Program-made: the position numbers and the translations under genes
Notes under the pieces: generated by a model
Seen by the model: only the letters and a program-made list of their open reading frames with translations
Told to the model about the DNA's origin: nothing
The model's database searches: none
Source of the DNA: an uncultured Pseudobdellovibrionaceae bacterium
GTDB taxonomy: Bacteria; Bdellovibrionota; Bdellovibrionia; Bdellovibrionales; JAMPXM01
DNA: 10,862 nucleotides
Assembly (NCBI GenBank): GCA_934277865.1
Contig: CAKQVW010000063.1
Coordinates: 1 to 10,862 of the forward strand
Reading direction: 5' to 3'
Shown: positions 1-7,313 of the stretch, piece by piece
Numbering within the stretch: position 1 is the first letter of the stretch
How the letters are laid out: each line of letters starts with the position of its first letter

Positions 1-1
1 G

Positions 2-82
2 CTTCGTCCTTACGACCTAAAACCGGATAAACCAAAAGCAGTCACACCAGCGGGAGCGAGTGCCAGCGGCAGCTCGAACTAA
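2..82 (+). CDS. Possible 3' end of an upstream gene (partial)
   Basis: The frame starting at base 2 is open from the window edge to a TAA at 80-82, while the other two forward frames close within the first 30 bases. It would encode a 26-residue tail that starts LRPYDLKPDKPK and ends in a low-complexity Ala/Gly/Ser stretch. The stop lies 3 bases before the ATG of the next gene, as expected for an operon. No function can be inferred from this fragment. A chance open stretch of this length is also quite possible. Confidence 0.35.
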   Translation, partial: LRPYDLKPDKPKAVTPAGASASGSSN

Positions 83-85
83 AAC

Positions 86-1093
86 ATGAACGCACCCGCC
101 TGGGCTATTTCTCTGAGTCTTGCGCTGGCGCTGCAACCAGTTGCAGCGCTCATGGGTGCATCCGTCGCCCATGGCAAGCCGTCTTGTGAGGATCAGTTCC
201 ATTCGTTTGCGCCACAGGTGATTTCAACTTTGCCCGACGCCCTTCAAACGAAGTTTGAAAATCTTGATCCTAAAGCTCGGGCTCGGTTTCAGCGCCGCTT
301 CCTCAATCGCGACCGCATTCGTGCCCGAGCGGAAACCGCACGTTTGGCCTCGCTGCTTATTCTGGAACCGACCTATGTCCCACTGAGTGCCGTCATGAAG
401 CCTGAGGCCGAGCGCGCGCGCACGATCACCGACGTCCTACAAAATCGCCTCAACCAGACAGCCGAACAAGCGCGCCTCGAGAACACGCTCCTCAGCCTTG
501 GCTACAAGTCGGAATCGGGACGCCAACAAAGCCTCAGCCGCTTTCAGGCCGCGCACTTTCGCCAGCTCGAATCACTGAAGCGATTTGCCGTGAACTCGAC
601 GGCGACGTTTTTCATGGGACTCCCGATTCTGATGGGGCGCTTTCAATATCAGCGCTTCCAACTTGAGACCCCGGCTTCTCGTGATCCGTTTGTGCGAGAG
701 CTTCTGGAAAAAGAAATCTCCATACTGCAAGAGCAAGTTGCGTCCAGAGACCCAAAACTTGTTAAAGACCTCAAACGCGAACTCGCAATTGAATTTGCAC
801 GTCGCATCCTGGTCGTCGGCGTGTTTGCTATTCTAACCAATGAGCTTCTGGATTTTCTCTCGCCGTCTTGGGTTGAAGCCAAGGCCGAGTTTTGGAATCC
901 CACCTCGGACACCGACCGAAAAGCGCTAGAAGAAACCGCACTTCGAAACTGGCAAGAGCTTTACGAAACGTTTTCTGGAGAAAAGCTGACCGCCGATTCC
1001 TTGATCTACCAAGAGACCAAGGCCCGAATCGAGAAGGCTTCCATCGAGACTCTCAAAGCCCACGTCCATCAAGGCGCCGCGCTTCCCGAATAA
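86..1093 (+). CDS. Hypothetical exported helical protein
   Basis: I do not recognise the family. The 335-residue product begins with a hydrophobic segment (residues 5-27, rich in Ala/Leu) followed by VAHGKPS, which looks like a Sec signal peptide with cleavage near residues 28-30. The remainder is rich in Arg, Glu, Gln and Leu and looks largely alpha-helical. Two further hydrophobic stretches occur at about residues 172-184 (ATFFMGLPILMG) and 241-258 (ILVVGVFAILTNELLDFL), which could be membrane segments or buried helices. The start is the ATG at 86, directly after an in-frame TAA, with no strong Shine-Dalgarno sequence. The last 25 bases overlap the 3' end of the convergent ComM-like gene. 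It may form an operon with whatever lies to the left. An envelope location is inferred only from the signal-like N-terminus. Confidence 0.75.
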   Translation: MNAPAWAISLSLALALQPVAALMGASVAHGKPSCEDQFHSFAPQVISTLPDALQTKFENLDPKARARFQRRFLNRDRIRARAETARLASLLILEPTYVPLSAVMKPEAERARTITDVLQNRLNQTAEQARLENTLLSLGYKSESGRQQSLSRFQAAHFRQLESLKRFAVNSTATFFMGLPILMGRFQYQRFQLETPASRDPFVRELLEKEISILQEQVASRDPKLVKDLKRELAIEFARRILVVGVFAILTNELLDFLSPSWVEAKAEFWNPTSDTDRKALEETALRNWQELYETFSGEKLTADSLIYQETKARIEKASIETLKAHVHQGAALPE

Positions 1094-2625
1094 AGCGCCT
1101 GAAAATTCTCGGCCGCCAGGCGAGACGCCTCCAAGAAATCGGCTTCCCGAATCGCCTCTGAACCATCCAAATCGGCCAGTGTTCGAGCGACGCGAAAGAC
1201 CGAAAGTCGGCGACGTTCCGAACTCAGACCAGCCAAGGTTCGTGCGATCATTCGCGAAAAACCACCGGCTTCAGCCCCGAGCTGCTTCAGTTCACTCTCC
1301 TTGGGCCGCCAATGCCGATTTTCCCCCAACTCCCCGCGTGCGGCGGCTTGAAACTGGCGTCCGACACAAACCCGTTCGTAGATCTGCTTCAAAGTCACAT
1401 CCGCACCAGCCGCGCGCCAGCCGTCTGTGAACGAGAGAATTTGAAATCGGTCAACAAACGGCCCACGCAAGCGATCTTCAAAGCGGCTCCGCAAACGGCT
1501 TGAGCAACGACAGTTCTCAGGCTGATCTGGCGTGTACTTGCCACAGGCACAAAGATTCGTGGTTCCAATCAACTGAAAATCTGCCGGAAACCCTTTCCAC
1601 TCGGTGCCACGAGCAATTTTCACGACGCCCGTCTCTAAAGGTTCCCGCAAAGACTCTTGCACCTCTGGTCGAAACAAGAGCACTTCATCCATCAACAGCG
1701 TGCCACCGTGGGCGCGTGTCACAACACCGGCGCGGACAGGCCTCCCGCCGCCCACCATCGCCAGCTGACTCGTGGTGTGATGTGGTTCCAGGAGCGGGCG
1801 CTCGCCCCACGAGGTCTCTGGCTGGTCGTCCGACTTCCATAGCAAGATCTCGCGCGAAAGCTGAGGAGTTGGCGGCGGCCGCATCGCATGAACCAACCGA
1901 GCCAAGGTCGATTTGCCCGTGCCCGGCGGACCGGCCAATAAGGCAGGATGTCCGCCCAGAGCCATCACCGCCGCCAGCCTTGCGACGTCGTTGGTGAACC
2001 GCAACTCCAACGCCAGCGGACCAAGTGTCGACGTCAACGACGTAAAATCAAATTCCTTCGAAGACGCACTTGGAAGCGATTCCCGGTCAGGGGATCGAAC
2101 AGGAAACGTAAAGGTCGCTGTCTTAAGTTCTTCGATATTTGAAACCACACACACATTCGAAAACTCACTTGGCGAATCACGCCCTTCACCGCTTGCTGGA
2201 TCTCCTGTGACAAACCCGGTTTCCGCCAAGAGCCGCGCCTTCCGCCAGTCGTCAGGCGCCACAATCTCACCGCCAAGCCGAATATCGCCGTACAACAAGA
2301 GGCTCTCCCACGTGCCACGCGCAATCTGCCCGGACAAAACCAAAAAACCGACACAGACCGCGAGATCCAGTCCGTGCGCCGTCTTTTTTTCGTCACGAGG
2401 AGAAATGTCGACAAGTAGCTGTTTACCACGTGGAAGCTCAAAGCCCGCCGAGCGGATCGCACTGCGAAGACGAATCGCGGTTTCCTTGAGGCTTATATCA
2501 GGGAGCCCGAGAAAGAGAATTCCAGGAAGCCCTGGTACAAATCGCATTTCAATTTCTACGGGTGCCGTCAAACCTGATCGAATCAGGGCGGACTTGAGTT
2601 TCAAGGTCGGCTGTTTGCGTCTCAT
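1069..2625 (-). CDS. comM: YifB/ComM-family Mg-chelatase-like AAA+ ATPase
   Basis: The 518 residues are close to the usual ComM/YifB length of about 500. Residues 10-125 form the N-terminal Lon-protease-like (ChlI) domain with the family signature PGLPGILFLGLPD and SGFELP-like text (SAGFELPRGKQLLVDISP). Residues 205-400 are the AAA+ core: Walker A GPPGTGKST at 232-240, EPHHTTSQLAMVGGG at 280-294, Walker B TLLMDE at 309-314, a four-cysteine insertion (C359, C361, C372, C374) typical of the family, and the arginine-rich RLRGPFVDRF. The C-terminal Mg_chelatase_C helices follow (455-510). ComM in Vibrio and Haemophilus is a hexameric branch-migration helicase used in natural transformation. The same role here is inference. 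GGAAGG at 2633-2638 lies 7 bases before the ATG and fixes the start. The DELPEF motif common after Walker B reads DEVLLF, so this is a divergent member. It lies 90 bp downstream of the Xer recombinase gene in the same direction. Confidence 0.9.
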   Translation of the reverse strand: MRRKQPTLKLKSALIRSGLTAPVEIEMRFVPGLPGILFLGLPDISLKETAIRLRSAIRSAGFELPRGKQLLVDISPRDEKKTAHGLDLAVCVGFLVLSGQIARGTWESLLLYGDIRLGGEIVAPDDWRKARLLAETGFVTGDPASGEGRDSPSEFSNVCVVSNIEELKTATFTFPVRSPDRESLPSASSKEFDFTSLTSTLGPLALELRFTNDVARLAAVMALGGHPALLAGPPGTGKSTLARLVHAMRPPPTPQLSREILLWKSDDQPETSWGERPLLEPHHTTSQLAMVGGGRPVRAGVVTRAHGGTLLMDEVLLFRPEVQESLREPLETGVVKIARGTEWKGFPADFQLIGTTNLCACGKYTPDQPENCRCSSRLRSRFEDRLRGPFVDRFQILSFTDGWRAAGADVTLKQIYERVCVGRQFQAAARGELGENRHWRPKESELKQLGAEAGGFSRMIARTLAGLSSERRRLSVFRVARTLADLDGSEAIREADFLEASRLAAENFQALYSGSAAP

Positions 2626-2632
2626 CTTGATG

Positions 2633-2638
2633 CCTTCC
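2633..2638 (-). promoter_or_regulatory. Shine-Dalgarno site of the ComM-like gene
   Basis: The minus strand reads GGAAGG, then 7 bases, then the ATG at 2625-2623. This strong ribosome binding site decides the start. Confidence 0.75.
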
Positions 2639-2641
2639 GAA

Positions 2642-2667
2642 TAACTGACTGAAAAGCCAGCCAGTTA
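2642..2667 (-). other. Imperfect hairpin in the ComM leader
   Basis: TAACTG (2642-2647) pairs with CAGTTA (2662-2667). After one A/C mismatch, CTG (2649-2651) pairs with CAG (2658-2660) around a 6-base loop. It lies between the Xer stop and the ComM ribosome binding site. No T-run follows on the minus strand, so it is not an ordinary intrinsic terminator. It could be a processing or translation-control structure, or chance. Confidence 0.3.
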
Positions 2668-2715
2668 GAACATCATGCACAAGCAAATCTGAGAGTCTGT
2701 GGGAGGGATATTTGG

Positions 2716-3639
2716 CTATTGAGACTTGTCGACTGGGCGAGATTCCAGACCGGACATCGGATGATGCTCCTGCACTGTCTCCACCATCGTTCGGCCCGCA
2801 ACTGCCGTGTAGATCTGTGTCGTTTGAATCGACGCATGTCCCAGCAGAACTTGAATCGATCGCAAATCTGCACCCGATTCCAGAAGGGCTGTTGCACAGC
2901 CATGGCGAAAACGATGCGGGTTGACTGGCTCCTGGAAGCCAGCTTTTGCCGACCAGGTCGCCAGCCATCGCCAAACATCGACACGCGAAGGACGACGACC
3001 GCGATCGTTGATAAGAATCGCATCCGTTGCATCCTTCACCAGCTGAGGACGTGCACCCACGAGGTAGGCACGAAGTTCAGCCGCCAGGTTTTTTGTCAGC
3101 GGAACCGCACGCTCTTTTCCGCCCTTGCCGAAGATCGATAGCCATTGATCCGTTTCGTTAAAGTCCGAAAGGTTCAGGGCAATGAGTTCGCTCACACGAC
3201 AGCCCAAACCATAAAGCAAGAGCAGTGTCATGCGATTGCGAGCTGTACGCGCCGTATTTTCGCTCTCGGCCGCATCATACAGCAGCTGAAACTCGGCTGG
3301 CGTCAAACTCTTGGGAAGTCCTGCTTTCACTTTTGGTGGGCGTAGCTCCCTGAGTTCAGGCGACGAAATCCCCTGTGACTCAAGGAAACGGAAATACGTG
3401 CGCAGCGAGGAGATCACGCGCGCTTGTGAACGTGTCGAAAGCCCACGATCCTTCATGTAGGAGAAAAACCCCAGCACATCGCTGTGTGTGCGTCGGTAAT
3501 CTTCCCAGATCTCCAAATCTCGTCGATATGCCATCACGGTGTTCAGCGAACGACCGCGAATATTTTGAAGGTCATCAAAGAATTCAATCCAGAGTCTGAG
3601 AGCGGGTTTTGTTTCAACAGGACTCGTTGCTTCTGACAT
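2716..3639 (-). CDS. xerD: Tyrosine recombinase, XerD-like
   Basis: The 307-residue product has the length of XerC/XerD. The N-terminal SAM-like DNA-binding domain spans about residues 12-95 (RSLNTVMAYRRDL). All catalytic residues are visible: R148 in GCRVSEL, K172 in GKGGKER, H242 and R245 in PHRFRHG, H268 in LLGHASIQTT, and the nucleophile Y277 in TQIYT. The tail EHHPM matches the XerD-type HHP ending more than XerC. The family resolves chromosome dimers at dif with FtsK, and this could be the chromosomal XerD or a second integrase. The ATG at 3639 was chosen because longer alternatives give a poor N-terminus and the TTG at 3678 lies in the T-tract of the upstream terminator. ATG at 3648 is also possible, and neither has a clear ribosome binding site. 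The YifB-like gene follows. YifB genes are often found near xerC and dprA in other bacteria, which fits, although no dprA or topA is seen here. Confidence 0.9.
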   Translation of the reverse strand: MSEATSPVETKPALRLWIEFFDDLQNIRGRSLNTVMAYRRDLEIWEDYRRTHSDVLGFFSYMKDRGLSTRSQARVISSLRTYFRFLESQGISSPELRELRPPKVKAGLPKSLTPAEFQLLYDAAESENTARTARNRMTLLLLYGLGCRVSELIALNLSDFNETDQWLSIFGKGGKERAVPLTKNLAAELRAYLVGARPQLVKDATDAILINDRGRRPSRVDVWRWLATWSAKAGFQEPVNPHRFRHGCATALLESGADLRSIQVLLGHASIQTTQIYTAVAGRTMVETVQEHHPMSGLESRPVDKSQ

Positions 3640-3676
3640 GCACAACATGAAATCAAACGAGATGCGATACGACAAC

Positions 3677-3714
3677 AAAAAAACGCGAAGCTAAAGAGGG
3701 GGCTTTAGCTTCGC
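3677..3714 (-). terminator. Intrinsic terminator of the lipoprotein genes
   Basis: A perfect 12-bp stem (CTTTAGCTTCGC at 3703-3714 with GCGAAGCTAAAG at 3685-3696) encloses a 6-base loop. On the minus strand it is followed by G and seven Ts (3683-3677). It ends transcription that has passed through the lipoprotein at 3792-4436. It lies only 37 bp before the recombinase ATG, leaving very little room for a separate recombinase promoter. Confidence 0.9.
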
Positions 3715-3791
3715 TAGGTGGTGGTTGGGGGTTAGGACACTTTATTTCTTAAACTAACACTTCAGCTTCTCTCGCAAGTACCACGTTGGCG

Positions 3792-4436
3792 CTATGGCGA
3801 GATGTAATACAAGCAGGTTCCGCCAGACGTCGACGTGATCTGCATCTCAGTGTAGAGGCGATACGGGAACTGCGCTCCCGCATAGTCAACGGCCGCTGGA
3901 ATCGCGTTCCATACCGAGTTGTTGTTCATGCGGATCGTGATCGCAACCGGACCGCTGGTTGAAACGAGATCGATAGTCGAGAACATTTCTCCGTACCACT
4001 GACCAGGAGATGTGGTCGACAGCGCGTAGTCACCAATCGGAAGGTTACATCCCGTGCTGCCGTACCAGCCTCCCGCGATCATCGTACGAGCTTCGCGATT
4101 TCGGAACACACCGTCCGCCACAACGTTGCCGCGGTAGAAGTTGACCGAGTTTCCTTGCTGAATACCAGTCAACGTCGCCGAGTCACCGTAGAACTGAAGC
4201 GAAAGCTCACCGCTGACCGCGCCAGTGATGCCGCTGTACGAACGCCCGGTGGCCGATGCCAACAAAGCCGTCGCAGTTGGACATCCCACACAGGCGCCGT
4301 TCACTCCGCCCGGGATGACAACGACGCTGCCGCCCTCATCTTTTTTTCCGCAAGCGGTGCTCATGACCGCGACAACAAGGGCGCCAACCGCGTAGGTCAA
4401 GAGGCGCATCTTTCGATAATAGCCTGCGTTTTTCAT
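3792..4436 (-). CDS. Hypothetical lipoprotein
   Basis: The 214-residue protein has a short positive N-terminus (MKNAGYYRKMRLL), a hydrophobic stretch to residue 25 and a lipobox-like MSTAC with the lipidated cysteine at C29. The next residue is Gly rather than Asp, so Lol-dependent transfer to the outer membrane is expected. After a Gly/Val-rich linker containing CVGC (about residues 49-52), the body alternates polar and hydrophobic residues with many Gly, Ser and Tyr, suggesting a small beta-rich domain. I do not recognise the family. GGAG at 4443-4446, 6 bases before the ATG, supports this start over the internal ATG at codon 10. It follows the other lipoprotein by 54 bases, reads in the same direction, and both appear to end at the terminator at 3677-3714. 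Confidence 0.85.
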   Translation of the reverse strand: MKNAGYYRKMRLLTYAVGALVVAVMSTACGKKDEGGSVVVIPGGVNGACVGCPTATALLASATGRSYSGITGAVSGELSLQFYGDSATLTGIQQGNSVNFYRGNVVADGVFRNREARTMIAGGWYGSTGCNLPIGDYALSTTSPGQWYGEMFSTIDLVSTSGPVAITIRMNNNSVWNAIPAAVDYAGAQFPYRLYTEMQITSTSGGTCLYYISP

Positions 4437-4490
4437 AACTCACTCCGTTTCCTTAATCTCTTCTTTCAATTCTTTATTCAGTTCTCTGTC

Positions 4491-5315
4491 TTATTGCGCC
4501 GGCAAGTTCGCCAAGACTCGAGACAATCCGTTGAAGTCTCCGAGTTTCTTATATGTCTTCGTGCGTGTAGGACCTCGTGTTGTTGGTGTCGGGCTCGAGT
4601 TCATAGAAACCGAACTTCCCACCAAGAAACTGCGGCAATCGTACGGCCCGTAAGTAATCTCCCAACACAACAACCCTGTTCCAGGCGACTGAAGGTAGTA
4701 GTCACAATTCACGTTACCCTGGATCGCGGTCCAACATCCACGGTCGCCAAAGTTCTGGAACCAGATCGATCCACCAACATAAGGAGCAGGCTGACCGTCA
4801 CCCACGTTCAAAACCTTGTCGATGATCACGACGACCGCGCCGTATTCGTCCTGGAAGAATCCTTTGTAAACTCGCGACGAACCTTCTGTAACCCAGCCAT
4901 TATAAGCATTGTTCGTTCTGCCTAGATTAGGATGCTGAGTCCCCAGACCCGCTTCTTTATAAACTCCGCCGTCGACGTAGCTGATGATCACACTGTCACG
5001 CGAGCGATTCATGTCGATATTGACCTGAATCTGCTGCGGCTGATTCGGATAAGAGTTAAAGAACAACTCACCCAAATTCTGAACATTCGTCATCGCAGCC
5101 GTCGCGCCCGAGTAATAACCGCCCTGGCCATCGCTTCCGCCAGATCCATCCGGAGCGCCGGGAATTCCGTCACCGTCATCATCCGTATCGCAACCGCGCG
5201 TGCAGTCTTGCGGCACGTTCGGCGTTGGTGCCGGTGCACCTTCCGGTGTTTTCTCTTGCGCACAGCCTACGTTCAAAAGGAGCGCTAAGCCCAAGATCAA
5301 AATTGTCGGTTTCAT
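4491..5315 (-). CDS. Hypothetical lipoprotein with Asp-rich calcium-loop-like motif
   Basis: The 274-residue product starts MKPTILILGLALLLNVGCAQ, a lipoprotein signal with the lipidated cysteine at C18 (Asn at -3 is slightly unusual). Ala follows the cysteine, so outer-membrane sorting is expected. Residues 24-36 form a Pro-rich linker. Residues 42-51 (CDTDDDGDGIP region) resemble a single thrombospondin type 3 or dockerin-type calcium loop, followed by a Gly/Ser/Asp-rich linker. Residues 72-235 form a probable beta-rich domain with several Cys (C194, C204, C217, C227) that could make disulfides. The C-terminus is basic and Thr/Pro-rich (TPTTRGPTRTKTYKK). The family is not recognised. The start was chosen by the signal peptide and by AGGGG at 5323-5327, 7 bases upstream. 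An upstream in-frame extension to 5363 would bury the signal. It is the first gene of a two-lipoprotein unit. Confidence 0.85.
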   Translation of the reverse strand: MKPTILILGLALLLNVGCAQEKTPEGAPAPTPNVPQDCTRGCDTDDDGDGIPGAPDGSGGSDGQGGYYSGATAAMTNVQNLGELFFNSYPNQPQQIQVNIDMNRSRDSVIISYVDGGVYKEAGLGTQHPNLGRTNNAYNGWVTEGSSRVYKGFFQDEYGAVVVIIDKVLNVGDGQPAPYVGGSIWFQNFGDRGCWTAIQGNVNCDYYLQSPGTGLLCWEITYGPYDCRSFLVGSSVSMNSSPTPTTRGPTRTKTYKKLGDFNGLSRVLANLPAQ

Positions 5316-5573
5316 AACTCGTCCCCTGTACCTTTCTTCCACTTCCACCTGCCCGTATCTCAATGCGATCCAGGTGCCGAGTCTGAAAGAATTTCCATTT
5401 CGTCTCTAGCCCTTCGAATTCACTGCTTTTTTCCGGCAGTGTCTCAAAGTAAGACAGTCGAGAAAGAGCTTCCGCGTGACACTTTCGGGCGCTTTGCCGC
5501 TGACAGCTGCCGCATTTTGACACGTCGATCAGACTTACCCCCCTCCCAATCGTTTCTCAGAATCAATCTATTG
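5316..5573. other. Divergent intergenic region, no confident promoter
   Basis: These 258 bp separate the lipoprotein pair (-) from the oxygenase/amidinotransferase pair (+), so they should hold promoters for both. The ribosome binding site of the lipoprotein is at its left end. A TTGACA at 5517-5522 has no AT-rich -10 partner at normal spacing. A small inverted repeat CACTGC/GCAGTG occurs at 5421-5426 and 5436-5441. A forward frame is open from a GTG at 5439 into the oxygenase gene. It has no ribosome binding site and no domain-like sequence, and is judged non-coding. Confidence 0.5.
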
Positions 5574-6254
5574 ATGGTTCAAATAATGACGCAAAACCCC
5601 TCTCCCCCCACGCCCGGCCAGCTGACCCGTCAGCTCGGTTCTGATGCCATTTACCTTGGAAACATCCACGGCTCTTGGCTCAAGGAAATCGTGAGTTTCC
5701 CCCTTCATCGCCTCATCGACGCGGTTCAAAGCGGCCAACAAAGCGAGGATGGCGAGTACCGAAATCGCGCCGAAGGTTTTCAGCGCCTGGGCCCCTACAA
5801 CGAACACAACACACGCTACTTCCAGCAGTTCCGTCCTGATCTGCCCGAAGTTGCCGATCTCGTCGCCGCCGAGTCCGGTCTCTTAAAGGCCACCGTCAGT
5901 GTCATTCGGCAGCCACCCGGCAACACCATCCCCTGGCACCAAGACCAATACTTCCAGTTAAAAAAGCGACTCAATCCCGATGAGCAATCCAAAGCCTCGA
6001 TCTGGCGTTTTTTGGTTTTTTTGGAGGACTGGAAAGCGGGACACTTCTTTCAGGTCGAGCAGACACCCGTCATCAAATGGCGGGCTGGTGATGTGGTCAT
6101 TTTCGAACCCAGCGCTTTTCATCTTTCCGGCAACATGGGAATCGAAGACAAACTCACCATGCAGATCACCGGCGTCGATGCGCCGGGCTCTTGGCTGCAT
6201 CACGCGCCAACAGAAGAAACCCGCACCCGCCTCGGACGAGGTTCAGGAAAATGA
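5574..6254 (+). CDS. 2OG-Fe(II) oxygenase-like (double-stranded beta-helix) protein
   Basis: The 226-residue product contains the metal-binding facial triad of Fe(II)/2-oxoglutarate dioxygenases. H122-x-D124 lies in PWHQDQYF and the distal H183 in PSAFHLSGN, about 60 residues apart. K193 about ten residues later could bind 2-oxoglutarate. The segments WRFLVFLEDWKAGHFFQVE (144-162) and IKWRAGDVVIFEP (167-179) read as core beta strands of the jelly roll. Such enzymes hydroxylate or desaturate small molecules, peptides or free amino acids, and the substrate here is unknown. The stop overlaps the start of the amidinotransferase gene (ATGA), so the two are probably co-translated and may act on the same compound. 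The start is uncertain: ATG at 5574 or 5586 are both possible and neither has a Shine-Dalgarno site. An in-frame GTG at 5439 is less likely. Confidence 0.75.
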   Translation: MVQIMTQNPSPPTPGQLTRQLGSDAIYLGNIHGSWLKEIVSFPLHRLIDAVQSGQQSEDGEYRNRAEGFQRLGPYNEHNTRYFQQFRPDLPEVADLVAAESGLLKATVSVIRQPPGNTIPWHQDQYFQLKKRLNPDEQSKASIWRFLVFLEDWKAGHFFQVEQTPVIKWRAGDVVIFEPSAFHLSGNMGIEDKLTMQITGVDAPGSWLHHAPTEETRTRLGRGSGK

Positions 6255-7312
6255 GGGAGTCTCCACTTCTTGTCGACAGCAATAACGATTGGGACCCACT
6301 TGAAGAGATCGTGGTCGGCCGAGCTGACTTTGCCAGAATTCCGACGGTCGATGTCAGCACGATGGCGTTTAGCTACGCCGATCGTCAACCATCGGAGATC
6401 AAACCGCTGGAAGGTCCCTACCACCAAGAGATTCTCGACGAAGCCAACGAGGACCTCGACACTCTCTCAAATGAACTCACCAAACTGGGCGTCAAAGTCC
6501 GTCGCCCAGTCGCCCTTGACCATAGCCAAACCTTTCGGACTCCCGAGTGGGAGAGCACCGGCTGGTACTCGTACTGCCCACGCGATCTGATCTTACCGTT
6601 GCACAAAATGGTGATCGAATGTGTTTCGCCGATGCGCGCTCGCTACTTCGAGACACGCACGCTACATCCCCACCTCTACGACGCCGTCAAAGGCGGCACG
6701 AAGTGGATCTGTGCGCCTAAACCCATTTTGCGCGACTCGCTCTACACCTTTGACGACCTTAAACAGCCGACCTTACGAAACGAAGAAATCGTATTTGATG
6801 CCGCCAACATCGTACGCATCGGACGCGATCTGCTTTTCCAAATCTCAAACTCAGGAAACGAGCTTGGTTTTCAATGGCTAAAGTCCATACTGGAGCCCGA
6901 GTACCGGGTGCACGCCCTCAAACACGTTTACAGCTACGCTCACATGGATAGCACCATCATCCCGATGCGCCCCGGACTCGTACTTCTCAACAGCACCCGC
7001 GTGACACCGAAAAACTGCCCCGAGATTTTTAAAACCTGGGACAAGATTTATTTCGAAGATGTCGTTCCGATTCCGTCCAAACTCCCGGGAGGCATTTCAC
7101 CATGCTCGCCCTTCATCGGCTTTAATCTATTAAGTGTGAATCCCGAACTCGCAATCGTGGATGAGAACCAAGTTCCACTGATGCGGGAACTTAAGAAACA
7201 TGGCATCGATTCGCTTCCGCTTAAGATGCGACATAGCCGAACCCTCAGCGGCGGCTTCCACTGCGTGACGCTCGACCTCAAGCGACGCGGCAGCCTAGAG
7301 TCCTACTTCTAA
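6251..7312 (+). CDS. L-arginine:X amidinotransferase (GATM/StrB-like)
   Basis: The 353-residue enzyme matches the amidinotransferase family throughout: DWDPLEEIVVGRAD (13-26), ESTGWYSYCPRDLIL (101-115), KWICAPKP (151-158), VFDAANIVRIGRD (181-193), YAHMDST (229-235) and SGGFHCVTLDLKRRGSL (333-349). The catalytic triad of human glycine amidinotransferase maps to D183, H231 and the nucleophile C338, all present. The family transfers the amidino group of arginine to an amine through an amidino-cysteine intermediate, giving ornithine and a guanidino product. Known acceptors include glycine (GATM) and scyllo-inosamine phosphate (StrB). Residues just before the catalytic His (VYSYAH) differ from the NPMH of the glycine enzyme, so the acceptor is probably not glycine. 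The ATG at 6251 overlaps the oxygenase stop (ATGA) and GAGG lies at 6238-6241. The stop falls one base from that of the convergent PLP gene. Confidence 0.9.
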   Translation: MRESPLLVDSNNDWDPLEEIVVGRADFARIPTVDVSTMAFSYADRQPSEIKPLEGPYHQEILDEANEDLDTLSNELTKLGVKVRRPVALDHSQTFRTPEWESTGWYSYCPRDLILPLHKMVIECVSPMRARYFETRTLHPHLYDAVKGGTKWICAPKPILRDSLYTFDDLKQPTLRNEEIVFDAANIVRIGRDLLFQISNSGNELGFQWLKSILEPEYRVHALKHVYSYAHMDSTIIPMRPGLVLLNSTRVTPKNCPEIFKTWDKIYFEDVVPIPSKLPGGISPCSPFIGFNLLSVNPELAIVDENQVPLMRELKKHGIDSLPLKMRHSRTLSGGFHCVTLDLKRRGSLESYF

Positions 7313-7313
7313 C

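Noticed and set aside
1913..2644. Long forward open frame (243 codons) opposite the ComM-like gene
   Set aside because: It is antisense to a clearly recognised conserved protein and has Ser/Arg/Pro-rich text without domain features.
3640..3678. Recombinase start at TTG 3678
   Set aside because: The codon lies at the edge of the T-tract of the intrinsic terminator, and the extra 13 residues do not fit the Xer N-terminus.
3717..3736. G-rich stretch GGTGGTGGTTGGGGGTTAGG as a quadruplex
   Set aside because: Only two-G tiers are possible and the transcribed RNA would be C-rich, so it is weak and probably incidental.
4155..4925. Forward open frame (256 codons) across both lipoprotein genes
   Set aside because: It spans two well-supported minus-strand genes and their spacer, and reads as an Arg/Ser/Val-rich shadow.
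5421..5441. CACTGC/GCAGTG inverted repeat with a T-run
   Set aside because: The stem is only 6 bp with a 9-base loop, and the T-run lies inside the loop rather than after the stem, so neither a terminator nor an operator can be supported.
5517..5522. Perfect TTGACA -35 hexamer before the oxygenase gene
   Set aside because: The positions 16-18 bases downstream are C-rich (CCCCCTCCC), so no -10 element pairs with it.
5439..5573. N-terminal extension of the oxygenase from GTG 5439
   Set aside because: There is no ribosome binding site, the sequence is not domain-like, and it would consume half of the divergent promoter region.
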